The notes under the pieces were generated by a model. The model was not told the DNA's origin, did not search any database, and saw only the letters and a program-made list of their open reading frames with translations. A stretch of 64,000 nt of DNA from Bradysia coprophila (Eukaryota; Arthropoda; Insecta; Diptera; Sciaridae), in contig NW_023503746.1 in the NCBI RefSeq assembly GCF_014529535.1, forward strand, positions 1,178,001 to 1,242,000, read 5' to 3'. This document shows positions 47,705-62,994 of this stretch, in pieces. A program made the translations under genes and the position numbers. Each line of letters opens with the position of its first letter. Position 1 is the first letter of the stretch.

Positions 47705-49661
47705 ATTAAGAGTGATATCGCCAAAACTTGAACCAATTTGAAAACAAGGGTTCGGCGATCCGGGCGAGCTATAGCGCGTTAGATTCGTCTTTCAATTCTA
47801 GACAATACGTATCTTTTCCTTTTTTTTTATTAATGGGGGACTGAAGTTTCAATAATTTCGATAGACAACATTATTCTAAGCAAAAAATTATTCTACACTA
47901 TCGTAAAATTATAAACATTTATATTTTTAATTAATTGTTTTCTGATTTTCAAAGATCATTCAAACATAAAAAAGACTATACGTCTATATATGCCTCTCTT
48001 TTCTTCTCATGTCATTTTTTCTTAATTCTCTCACGAAAAAGGTATGCTTTTGGGTTGAATTTGGGTCGTAGTCGTAATTGAAATATAAATTAAAAGTAAA
48101 AAACTTGAAAATTCGGCAATAGTGTAGAACAATTTTTTGTTTACAATAACATTCTTAATCTAAATTAAAAAAATGTCAAAAGTTCAATGTCCCATTGTGT
48201 ACTTTTGGTGTAAATTGGTAAAATGCAGGCACATGTCATAGGGTAGGGAAAACACTTTTTTAGTATTAACTCGAGGTAGACGATTTTTTTAAAGTTGAAA
48301 TGTTGTGCGAATGTGCGCCTCTAAAAGACCTCTCATTAGAGTATAGGCACGAGTCGGTGCCACTGTACGTTCGGGAGTAAACAATGAAAGTATGGTCGAT
48401 TTTCGCACAGTACTGCTGGCCTGCAACAGAACGTTTCCGTGAAACCGACTATGGGGTGTTGTAGCTGGACACACTCACTATTATCCCACGTAAACTAATA
48501 CTCAGAAAAATTGTGTTGCAGGCCAGGAAGTTGCACGAAGTAAAAAGTTGCCCAAATTTAACCAATTTTTTCATAATTTCGAGTTCAACGAACGGCGTTA
48601 AGGTCTGATTGTGATCAAAAATTATCCTAAAGTTATGTTATTTGCATTTAGTGATCATATCATGAGTCCAGGAACGAACAATGCCATTAATCTTTGTCTA
48701 TATTAATGTGAGTGGTTTTTTTCAGTATGTCTGAAAATTTCAATTTTAAACCGCCTCAAAATATGGTATTAACTAGCCGATTCCAAAAATATTTTCTTTT
48801 CTTTTTTTAAAATCATTTTAGTGGGCCGGAAAAATCATCAAAGTTTGTGTGGGAAAATTTTTTTCCCATACAAACTTTGATGATTTTTCCGGCCCACTAA
48901 AATGATTTTAAAAAAAGAAAAGAAAATATTTTTGGAATCGGCTAGTTAATACCATATTTTGAGGCGGTTTAAAATTGAAATTTTCAGACATACTGAAAAA
49001 AAACCACTCACATTAATATAGACAAAGATTAATGGCATTGTTCGTTCCTGGACTCATGATATGATCACTAAATGCAAATAACATAACTTTAGGATAATTT
49101 TTGATCACAATCAGACCTTAACGCCGTTCGTTGAACTCGAAATTATGAAAAAATTGGTTAAATTTGGGCAACTTTTTACTTCGTGCAACTTCCTGGCCTG
49201 CAACACAATTTTTCTGAGTATTAGTTTACGTGGGATAATAGTGAGTGTGTCCAGCTACAACACCCCATAGTCGGTTTCACGGAAACGTTCTGTTGCAGGC
49301 CAGCAGTACTGTGCGAAAATCGACCATACTTTCATTGTTTACTCCCGAACGTACAGTGGCACCGACTCGTGCCTATACTCTAATGATAGGTCTTTTAGAG
49401 GCGCACATTCGCACAACATTTCAACTTTAAAAAAATCGTCTACCTCGAGTTAATACTAAAAAAGTGTTTTCCCTACCCTATGACATGTGCCTGCATTTTA
49501 CCAATTTACACCAAAAGTACACAATTAATAAAAAAAGGAAAAGATACGTATTGTCTAGAATTGAAAGACGAATCTAACGCGCTATGGTTCGCCCGGATCG
49601 CCGAACCCAAGTATTGATTTTCCCCAAAATTGGTTCAAGTTTTGGCGATATCACTCTTAAT
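47705..49661. mobile_element. Near-perfect long palindrome (foldback element)
   Basis: Outer ends ATTAAGAGTGATATCGCC and GGCGATATCACTCTTAAT. The inner arms, about 670 bp each (48184-48852 and 48864-49530), match almost without differences and meet at an A/T-rich centre of about 12 bp near 48858. The left arm holds an extra 350 bp (47835-48184). Mirror-image 61-codon open frames lie in the two arms. Confidence 0.9.
47835..48184. mobile_element. MITE inserted in the left arm of the palindrome
   Basis: Absent from the right arm, where TTAATTGTGTAC-type sequence is continuous. It has GGGGACTGAA and TTCAATGTCCC ends and inner inverted segments (AACATTATTCTAAGC...TACACTAT and ATAGTGTAGAAC...AACATT). 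Confidence 0.75.
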
Positions 49662-50364
49662 CAATATAATGGAAAAACTCGCACACGTTCGGCTGGGTGT
49701 CTCTCACAGAGAGACAGTTGGAAAAATTGTCATTAATAATAATAAATTAACATATAAGTTACCATTGTACTAACTACAGCATACCCCATACCAATAAAAG
49801 GTGTCAAAACATGGTCCCATTCTTCCATGTTTTTATAAAAAAAACTTTACCAGCTCTAAAAAAAGTGAGCAGTGTAACGAAATTTTCATAAACTGCTTAG
49901 TTTTCTCATGGTTGGTCAAACTGCTACAACCAATACCCTCTCTAGCAAACAAACTATACTTTTATTAAGGTGGTAAAAGAATCAAGTAGCCTTTACATGT
50001 AAATTACAACGTAGTCAAACTGTAGAATAGTGTTTGTAAAATACAAAGAAATAAGGTGTGAATTTGACACAGAGGATTAAGAGTTTGGTTGCTAGAGAGA
50101 GTATTGCTACAACCTAATCTGTTTTATGTTGAAAGCTAACAATTCGTGGTCGTTATTGCAGTCGTACATACTTGATAAATAATTCTGGTGGAAAGATATC
50201 ATCAAAAGCCAGTATTTTAAAAACACCCAAATGTATACTTTTCAGCAAAGCATCGATGCCTCTTAAGTACTGAAAATACGTATGAGCCATTTTGAAGTAC
50301 GTGATATGAACGAAGTTTTTTATGTGGATTGAGAATCTGTGGTATTTAAGTAAAGCAACTAAGA

Positions 50365-50803
50365 TAGAGTTGAGCGGGCCGACGTTTTTTCAATACCCAA
50401 CCCGACCCGGCCCGATCCAATTTTTTGAACCCGAGCCCGACCCGACCCGAGACTTTTCTCTTCGCGGCCCGACCCAACCCGACCCGAAAAAATCATCGGC
50501 CCGACGTGACCCGACTTTTTTTTACTATAAGAAATTTAATGAAAAATCATTTTCTACGCATAAAAGCTTTGCAATAATCTTATACGCGAAGTAAAATAAT
50601 AAAATAAGTTATTGTTTCATGCTTTATAGGCTTTTATTGGCTTAATTTAAATTTGTATTTCTAAGTCGGGCCGGCCCGAATTTTTGTTTTCAAAGCCCGA
50701 CCCGACCCGACCCGAATGAATTTTCAAAACCCGGACCCGAACCCGATCGGGCCGGGTCGGGTCGGGTCGGGCCGATGTATTTCGGGCGGCCCGCTCATCT
50801 CTA
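50365..50803. mobile_element. GC-rich element with CCCGACCCGA repeats, hAT-like
   Basis: TAGAGTTGAGCGGGCC and GGCCCGCTCATCTCTA are inverted ends. Both subterminal regions are runs of CCCGA/TCGGG, in sharp contrast to the AT-rich centre and genome. An imperfect 8-base flank match (AACTAAGA and GAATAAGA) is possible. No protein; the 81-90 codon open frames are repeat translation. Confidence 0.75.
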
Positions 50804-51102
50804 GAATAAGAATCTCTAAGCTAAACTTTGCTACTGGATGCATACCCTTGTACTTTTATACAACTTTTAGAGTGATTTCTTTTGCTCGGATTACAAAAAG
50901 CTTCTTGAGAAAATTAGTCAGTCAGTCAAGGGATCTGACCCATCCAAAAGATGGGGCCTAGTAGATTACATAACTTCAGCCACGCAAAACGTACTGACTA
51001 AGACATATTGTAAATTCTCTAAATTTTGGACTTCAACACACTTCAATCACGAGTGGTACTCTAAATAGAGTACGAGGAATTATTTTGTGTAGATACAGCA
51101 TT

Positions 51103-51260
51103 CAACGTCTGGCAAGTATATCGTACATGTTCGACGTACAAACATACGAGTGACAAGAATAGTCACGAGCAGTACGTATGACTATACGTCGGACATGTAC
51201 GATATACATGTCAGACGTTGGATATACATGTCAGACGTTGGAATATACATATCCGACGTA
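51103..51260. mobile_element. Small palindromic MITE with a tandem end
   Basis: CAACGTCTGGCAAGTATATC...TTCGACGTA is inverted as TACGTCGGACATGTACGATA...CAGACGTTG. The final 20 bp (GATATACATGTCAGACGTTG) is repeated directly at the right end. Confidence 0.75.
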
Positions 51261-52320
51261 AGGCAGAAATGAAGCTGTCTGCCAGCCATTTCATACATAC
51301 TGGACGTAAATTTTTTTATCAGTGTTGAGACTGGATCGCTTCCAAGGTTTCTACTTTTAACGGGTCCTTTGGACTCCGAGGATTATCAAGTTCAGAACTT
51401 CTTTTCACAATTGGCGGTACACTTTAACCAGTAAGGTTTACGTTTGATCCGAGGACAAGTATTACTTGTCAAGTAATCGAGCACCTCGTGCACACCAATT
51501 TTGCTTAACCTGAGACGAAAAGCTCAGGGGCGTGAATTGCAAGAACCGAATCTTTACACACAGAAAACAAAACAGGATTTCTCTTCACACTTAACAAACT
51601 TCAAAGGGACATCATTCGGAACGTCAAACAAAGCAATGGCTCTTCCTTTGCCCATCACGTAAAGTGGCAAAAAAAGAAGAAAGAAAAACTGTTTCGACCT
51701 AGAGAACTAGCGGCGGACCATCTTCAGTTGCTTCCGCTAGCCTTTTACACAAGACAGCAGCAAATCTTTCCACGAACAAGTGTCAGATAGTTTGCATTGA
51801 GATATTGCCATCTGCTGATGGAAACTTGGGAAATTGTGTAAAGCTGCTTAGAAATCACCAAATAAACGCCGCAAAGAAAAGAAAAGAATTGAGACTGAGC
51901 TCCAAAAACAAAAGTGAAAATCGTTTACGCGTCATACCTACGATTGTAACGCAATTCAGCCAGTCATCAAGTCACCAATCATCCAGCCAGCGAAAACTCT
52001 TTACAATCAACCCAGTGAAAATTCGACAGCTTTCTGCATTCCGATCGTAATGAATCATACAACAGAAAGGAACGGTGAACGAGCACTCGATCAACTTCGC
52101 CTAATTACAGATTGCATACGCAACGGAAGTAGTTCATAAAAACTACTTGTAAAACTTTCCCAGAAATTACTGAAAAGATATATGAATGTTTAAGCAGAAT
52201 TTTCATCAAAACTATGCAGTTCAACAGCAGACCCTTATCCCAAACAGTTTCTTTACCTTTGCCAAACATAATACCAATTTCATTAGTAAATCTTTTACTT
52301 CAAAACCTTTAACATAATCT
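51261..52320. other. Intergenic region upstream of hpd
   Basis: No repeat or supported gene. An 81-codon open frame (51805-52050) is Ser/Gln/Lys-rich, without homology I can name. Confidence 0.5.
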
Positions 52321-52326
52321 TTGCTG

Positions 52327-52335
52327 TATAAAAAT
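52327..52335 (+). promoter_or_regulatory. TATA box of hpd
   Basis: TATAAAAAT lies 59 bp before the ATG of the proposed first exon. This leaves room for a start site about 30 bp downstream (near TTCATTG) and a 5' UTR of about 30 bases. Confidence 0.55.
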
Positions 52336-52385
52336 AACGTTAGCTGAAGTTCATTGCTTAATTTTTACATCGTTTTCGACAAGAG

Positions 52386-57324
<4,939 letters not shown>

Positions 57325-57390
57325 TAGCGACAAGCTACTTAACACACCAGAATCGTTCGTCGAATCTTCATGTGTATGCTAAACTTTTAC

Positions 57391-57418
57391 AATAAATCGA
57401 AATACTTTAAGAAATAAA
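57391..57418 (+). terminator. hpd poly(A) signals
   Basis: AATAAA at 57391-57396 and again at 57413-57418, 67 and 89 bp after the stop. Confidence 0.7.
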
Positions 57419-57826
57419 GCAGAAAAATTCATCGATTTGAAAGTCTTTCTCCACCTTAACCTTTTATGAACGGCGAAATCTGTCCCTTCAACCGTTTAAC
57501 AAATATTTTGCAAAATATTCAGACAATATACTTACCAGAGGTCACATTTTTGAATATAGAATTATTTTGACCGTAAATCTCCTAGTATTGACAAATACAG
57601 AAATTTACAAATTGATGCGCAAATTAATGCCTTTGGCAGTAAGAGGATAATTCTGAAGGAAGACCTGAACATCATACTACACTGCTAAAATCTACTAATA
57701 CTTTAAATTTGATAAATGTGATCATACGCCAAATACAAAGTCATATTTTGCATATTTCTAGGCGGTTTGAATAAAATTTTGGGTGAGTAGCATACTTTTT
57801 TGAGCGTCAATGGGAAACGTTCTTAA

Positions 57827-58375
<549 letters not shown>

Positions 58376-60280
58376 TTCTCTACCCTAACCTTTTATGAAC
58401 GGCAAAGTCTGCCACACTTCAACCGTTTAACAAATATTCACTGTTGAAAGAGAGCTTCATGGATGCAGCGTAACATTTCTGTCAGAACTATATTCACCTC
58501 AAACTTGGATTCAGCATTTTTCCAAGGCTGTATACTTTGGGGCGGATACATTTTCCATATTAAAAATTCACCACGCCATACAAATTCGATTCTTGTGATT
58601 TTTTTGTATGGTGTGTTCCCGCGTCTCTAATAAAATCATTCAATGGAAAACAGCTCATCTCACTCTTCAACCACTATATTTCTAAATTGAAAGAGATGGC
58701 ATCAAAGTGGTTCATTTTGATTTGTAAGGTGGCGGACCTTTGCGAGACAGTTTTTTCAGTTGTTCCACTTGCTGCTTTTTGTAAAAAATAAACAGTTTGT
58801 AGCCTCTCCATTAATCCATTGTTTACGAAATATTACCTCTTTATAAAAGTATTCAGCCTCCTTCGCTGCACCAAGTTTTCCAAAGGCGCCTCCATCTTGG
58901 CGAATTGCGCCTGCACTACCAACTGTTTCGCTTTGTTCACCTTTGTAAGCTAAATGAACGACTCTGGAATATGCGTCAATGAAATGTTTCGGTTGAAGTC
59001 TGGATCATAAAAGTGGTATCTCACTCTCACCTCATTAAGTTGGAAATAGGAGATCGACTCGATTTTATAAGACTCATGTTGAACGATTTTTTTAGATTTT
59101 GAAATTTTGTTCAAAAACCGACAAAGCAGTTGGACTTTCTACACTGATTGCTGTGATTGTAATTTCAAATTATTGCTTCCAGTCGTTCAAATGCAACGAG
59201 AAGTCAGATTGTCAGCCACTTGAATAACGTTACTTATGTCATTACGTTGACGGTCACTCTGCTGACTGTTTTGGCTGAAAATGTCTTAGTTTCTGAAAGA
59301 ATTGATAGTTGAATCTTCTAAGTCGCACTTAAAGAAGACTCGTCGATAGTTACCACTGTGAGGGAGATACTTATAATTCGTGGCGGACTTTCAGTTCTAC
59401 AGAGTGACTCCATCAGAGTGACAGGCTTCAGACACTAAATTGTACGAGAATCGAGATATAGACTTAAGTGCAGGACCTTATGTCGAAGAAAATGGTGCTT
59501 CAAGCATCTTGAGATTATTTATAGTCCCATGGAATGTTCTGGAACATTTACTGCCGAAGCCATACTCGAGAAACCTTCTCCGAGCCTCAACAATTACACT
59601 TTTTTCGCAGTATCTTCCGAACGACTTTACCGCCAATTTTTTTATGTTTGCAGTTACCGTTCATTAGCACCTTTAGCATTAAAGTAAAGTGCTTTCGAGA
59701 AAGCTCTGTTAATGAAAAAGTGGTAAATTGGCTGCCAATAATGGCTTTCGAAGTTTCGGCAGAGGGGAGAAAATGACTATTTGACTTTTTCGTACAATAA
59801 GATTTACAGTCTTCGAAGTGGGTACCTCTCGGTCTCGGATCGTGAGCCTGCAGTACCTCTCGGAATAGATCAGTGGATTTTTTCATTTACAATTTTTATT
59901 ATTAAAAAAATTCTCTGCTAAGTCTATGAAGGGGCCACTAGAAGATTTTGATGCCTATTCCAAGGTAAATATAGTGTGGAGGTAATGTCATATATAACCG
60001 AATCATATGTGCGGTGCGGTGGTCCTTCGTTAAAAACCGAAATTGGAAATGAAACTCGGGTTATCTGTCAACAATTAAAAAAAAGATGTCATTGGCATCG
60101 AACTTATGTGCTAGTTCACACGTCGGCATTACCTCTACACCGTATCTACCTTGGTCTATTCACTACGTCAACTGCATTTTCATAACAAAAAGTGAACCGA
60201 AAGACACTTTTACTTCAAATTTCCAGTTGGTCCTTTGAAACTTAAATTGAGACAACCGAGGCTGAGATGCAAAAATATTA
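58376..60280. other. Intergenic, no supported gene
   Basis: A short hairpin (CACCACGCCATACAAATTC against GTATGGTGTG) is at 58572-58616. The 75-99 codon frames at 59440-59886 overlap on both strands and resemble nothing. Confidence 0.5.
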
Positions 60281-60284
60281 AAAT

Positions 60285-60290
60285 TTTATT
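60285..60290 (-). terminator. Poly(A) signal of the A-B-A-B gene at 60.4-62.3 kb
   Basis: AATAAA on the minus strand, 155 bp after the stop codon at 60445. Confidence 0.55.
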
Positions 60291-60444
60291 TAAAAGAAAT
60301 AATAGGCAACAGTAGAATACGATTCTCTTCTATAGACATCAAGTGCAAATAGACTATAAAGGCACTGAAGTCCAATATTTCTACAATTCTACAATTTGAC
60401 ACATAAACTACAGTTCAGGCATAGAAGCAGAGCTGCGGCTCAGG

Positions 60445-60664
60445 TTATCCGACCAAAGATTTGAGTACGCTGCTCACTGCCACGGGGAATATTGCTCTAG
60501 CATTGGCTTGGTACGTCATTGATCCGGACAATTTATCTAATTTGTACGTAAACCATGCCTTTGCGTTTCCGGCAGGATATACGATAATCTCCATAGTAAC
60601 TTGATTTTCATCCTCTGTTAAGACGACTGTAGGGCAAGCGAATGTTAATGCCGGATCATCACGG
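60445..60664 (-). CDS. Gene 1 exon: B module, C-terminal
   Basis: The acceptor is CTGTGTAG|C, and not the nearer-looking CTTTAG upstream, because only this one restores the frame after the phase-2 donor. It gives ISRDDPALTFACPTVV then a strand-rich part (MEIIVYPAGNAKAWFTYKL) and ends SSVLKSLVG, TAA. Confidence 0.75.
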
Positions 60665-62285
60665 CTACACAGTGTGGCATAGAGGTACTAAAGTGAATAT
60701 TGTGGCCTACCAAAGTAAAAACCATTGACTTGCCCACCTTATACAGCCCGGATAAACATCTTCCAGTGATTGATCCACATCAATGAGTTCTGCCTGGGGC
60801 TCAAAATATACTCGACACATTTCTTCGCCCAGTGAATTAGTTATGTAGGTATGGCGGGTTCCGTTGAATTCCACCCAAATTTGTAGAAAATTTCGGTTTC
60901 TGATAAAAGTAACAGGAAACGGGCCGCCGGTAAAATTTGATAATTTTTCCATGCATTCATCCACTTCGGCAATATAATTCAGTTCAACATCTGGAACGGG
61001 AAATTTATCATTGTCGATTTACAAAATAGAAAGCCACTTTGCGCTGTGTAATAATCACACCTTGAGCCGGAAGCGATACAACAAAATTATCTTTTCGTTT
61101 GATGTATGTCATGGCGTTGTTCGATTTGTCAATGGTGTAAACGTGATCGTAATGAAGAGCATTCACTGACACATTCACGTGGTTCTCATTTTCAACAACT
61201 TTTAACGGACATCGAAATGCCTTCGGTCTTTCGACGTTAATATTTTTGTGGACACTGACAGAAAAAAGAGTAAATGCTTTTATTGCTTGCAACTTGCTTC
61301 GGTAACTGTTAGTTGAGACAAGTGAAGTTACATACCTCGCCTTCAGCTCGGATATGTAAACTCTACACTTGTCTCAACTAACAGTTAACGAAGCTTGTTG
61401 CTCAACAACACACTTGTGCGGTTGCTCTTATCTCAAAATTTTTCCCTCATATAATGAATCATTTTCACAGCATGCACTGTAATCTACTATAACTGGTGAA
61501 ACGTTGCATCCTACAGACTATTATGATTAGAGCGTTACCTCTGGACGCCAGAACATCAGTGTTAATTATAACTTGTCTTGCAGGATTTGTCATTGCATTT
61601 TTCCACATATTATGGTCACACATCTCGCAAGGGAAGTTAAAATAAGTTGCCTGAATTACAATGTCCTTCTCGCTCGTCATAACAGTCTATAAAAGTGTTG
61701 TTGACGAAGAGATATTTCGACTCAGATAAACGTAACTGGCATTAAGGTAAATGTCAAAATGAGATGAGGAACACATAAATTACTATTTCGAAAATTCGAA
61801 CTTTTACTTTCTAATTAGACATTGTCCTCAGATACAGTTAAATTTACATGGTCTCGCTCTCCGCTAAGAACCGCAATGCAACACATAAAAAACTTAGTAC
61901 AAACAAGATGCACAATTTTGAGAGAGTAAACAAAATCGTGCATCTCTTTTGCCCTAAGTCTTTCATGAGTTGTAAGGTGTAGCAAATACCACCTCCTTTG
62001 GTTGCTAGCAGAACAGTCTATAAAAATTTTTGTTTTACCGATTGTTATTCGAATAATCTGTAAGTGTAAGGTTGGGTTCATCCGCCAACTGCATTTCTAC
62101 GTAGCGAACATATCCCCAATCTTCCGTTACGTAAAGGTCATGCTTTCCTTGATATTTGACCGAAATTGCCAGATAATTCTCTGTTTTCCCACTGTTTTCC
62201 TTCGTTTTCATCGTCACTTCCAAAGGAATATGGAAATCCGTCGCGTATTTCTTTTTCAGACAGTTATCGAACGTTTCGTCAAATG
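60445..62285 (-). CDS. A-B-A-B module protein gene 1, probably secreted, family unrecognised
   Basis: Exons on the minus strand: 62285-62039 (A), 61254-61061 (B), 60990-60738 (A), 60664-60445 (B, TAA). The phases are 1, 2, 1, 2, and every junction completes a codon. A modules start near an F/V-D-x-C-(L/M) motif (FDNCLKKKYA, VDECMEKLSN) and contain I-(S/W)-V then a Tyr-Val/Tyr-Ile strand. B modules share F-x-CP-x-x-V, a spaced V-x-V pair and YTID/YKLD (AFRCPLKVVENENHVNVSV; TFACPTVVLTEDENQVTMEI). About 304 residues without the N-terminus. The first exon is uncertain: MLKFILL at 62549-62528 ends in the right phase but is too short for a full signal peptide. Few Cys, mostly beta-like sequence. 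No known function. Confidence 0.72.
60738..60990 (-). CDS. Gene 1 exon: second A module
   Basis: Acceptor TTCCAG, donor GTGGGC. Encodes VELNYIAEVDECMEKLSNF then PFPVTFIRNRNFLQIWVEF, HTYITNSLGEEMCRVYF and DQSLEDVYPGCI. Phase 1 in, phase 2 out. Confidence 0.78.
61061..61254 (-). CDS. Gene 1 exon: first B module
   Basis: Acceptor TTCTGTCAG, donor GTGTGA. Encodes VHKNINVERPKAFRCPLKVV, ENENHVNVSVNALHYDHVY, TIDKSNNAMTYIKRK and FVVSLPAQ. Phase 2 in, phase 1 out. Confidence 0.76.
61290..61395. mobile_element. Hairpin MITE in a gene 1 intron
   Basis: GGTAACTGTTAGTTGAGACA is inverted as TGTCTCAACTAACAGTTAAC about 60 bp on. The inner CGCCTTCAGCTCGGATATG segment resembles CGCCTTCAGCTCAGATATAC at 28521. 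Confidence 0.7.
61465..61690 (-). pseudogene. Exon-like remnant, module type unclear
   Basis: Flanked by TTTTATAG and AGAG|GTAACG. The open part reads MTSEKDIVIQATYFNFPCEM then CDHNMWKNAMTNPARQVIIN and TDVLASR. It has exon borders and ends in phase 1, as a B module does, but its start phase does not fit the neighbours and the B signature is lacking. Could be a relic or a misread exon. Confidence 0.3.
61815..61985 (-). pseudogene. Broken B-module relic inside a gene 1 intron
   Basis: FFMCCIAVLSGERDHVNLTV matches the B signature (F-x-C-x-I-x-V ... HVN-x-x-V) but hits TAA soon after and has no acceptor in the right phase. It looks like a decayed duplicate of the module at 61061-61254. Confidence 0.5.
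62039..62285 (-). CDS. Gene 1 exon: first A module
   Basis: Acceptor CTTTTCAG, donor GTAAAA. Encodes FDETFDNCLKKKYATDFHIP then LEVTMKTKENSGKTENYLA, ISVKYQGKHDLYVTEDWGY and a C-terminal DYSNNNR. Phase 1 in, phase 2 out, so it joins the B exon at 61254 across the relics. Confidence 0.72.
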
Positions 62286-62527
62286 CTGAAAAGGTATGAT
62301 TTTAAGAACACATGCAGTGAACAATGTGCATAGGATCGGTTCACATTCCACTTTATATTTAATTGAGGAGTGATAATCGCGATTTCTTCGGACTGTTTGT
62401 GATTGATCATATGAATCGTTACGGAACATAATTCGTTTCACGTATAACGAAAAGATACGCACGAAAACAGATATTGTGGGTTTCACATTGGTTCGGTTCC
62501 TTTTTTCATCTTTGCTTTGCTATAAAC

Positions 62528-62549
62528 CTAACAAGATGAACTTCAACAT
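62528..62549 (-). CDS. Possible start of gene 1 (low confidence)
   Basis: ATG and seven codons (MLKFILL) before a GTTTAT donor in phase 1, the phase needed by the A exon at 62285. Hydrophobic enough for the start of a signal peptide but short, so another small exon would be needed or the start lies elsewhere. Confidence 0.25.
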
Positions 62550-62780
62550 TTCTGCACGAATCCAACGTGGCCTTGTTCTTTAGTATACTTGAGCTCTAAA
62601 TTTCATCGTAAAGAGCGAGGTACTTTAGCTTGAGCATAGCTTAAATTATAGATTAAAATGTTTCTACGGGAGAGAATTAGGCTACATATACTCAAGTCAC
62701 GCGACTCACTTTCATTCAATTTTAATTGGTTTCCAAAACCAATACAATCTTCTGAAGTATTCGCATTATCAGTCCTCATA

Positions 62781-62994
62781 TCAATCTAAAATTTTGTTCA
62801 AATTACAATGATTAAACGGTCCGACGTATTGATACAACAAAGTCTTTCCACTGCTTCTATCGACATTATACTCGAATGTGTTATGGCGGTGGGCATACAC
62901 AAAAATGGATACGTCAGTTTCGTTCTTAATTACTTCGTAGCCACAACTGAATGATGGATGGTATTCATAGGTGCACGGTCCAAGAGGATGTTGT
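62781..62994 (-). CDS. Gene 2 exon: C-terminal B module
   Basis: The acceptor TTCAAAG|A completes Ala after LRCD. Then QHPLGPCTYEYHPSFSCGYE, VIKNETDVSIFVYAHRHNTF, EYNVDRSSGKTLLYQYVGPF and NKILD, TGA. It aligns by eye with the last exon of gene 1 (C...D-P-x-x-x-F-x-C, V-x-I-x-VY, Y-x-(V/L)-D-x-x-SG). Confidence 0.75.

Larger units (their letters stand above)
47669..50266. mobile_element. TIR element with CTTAAGAGGCATCG ends, split by the large palindrome
   Basis: The left end ACTTAAGAGGCATCGGTGGT and right end CATCGATGCCTCTTAAG are inverted. The first 36 bp match the end of the copy at 55346-55694, then stop at the palindromic element. The remaining part (about 49820-50266) carries the family's TGGTCAAACTGCTACAACC and GTTGAAAGCTAACA segments. 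Confidence 0.6.

Noticed and set aside
48289..49430. Mirror pair of 61-codon frames (MCPATTPHSRF...)
   Set aside because: Produced by the palindrome arms. No codon-level signs of selection can be seen.
50322..50961. Pro/Gly/Arg-rich open frames (PTRPGPIQFFEPEPD...)
   Set aside because: Translation of the CCCGA repeat element.
60665..60690. Acceptor CTTTAG at about 60687 for the last exon of gene 1
   Set aside because: Wrong phase; gives a stop after 14 codons. The acceptor at 60665-60666 restores the conserved B module.
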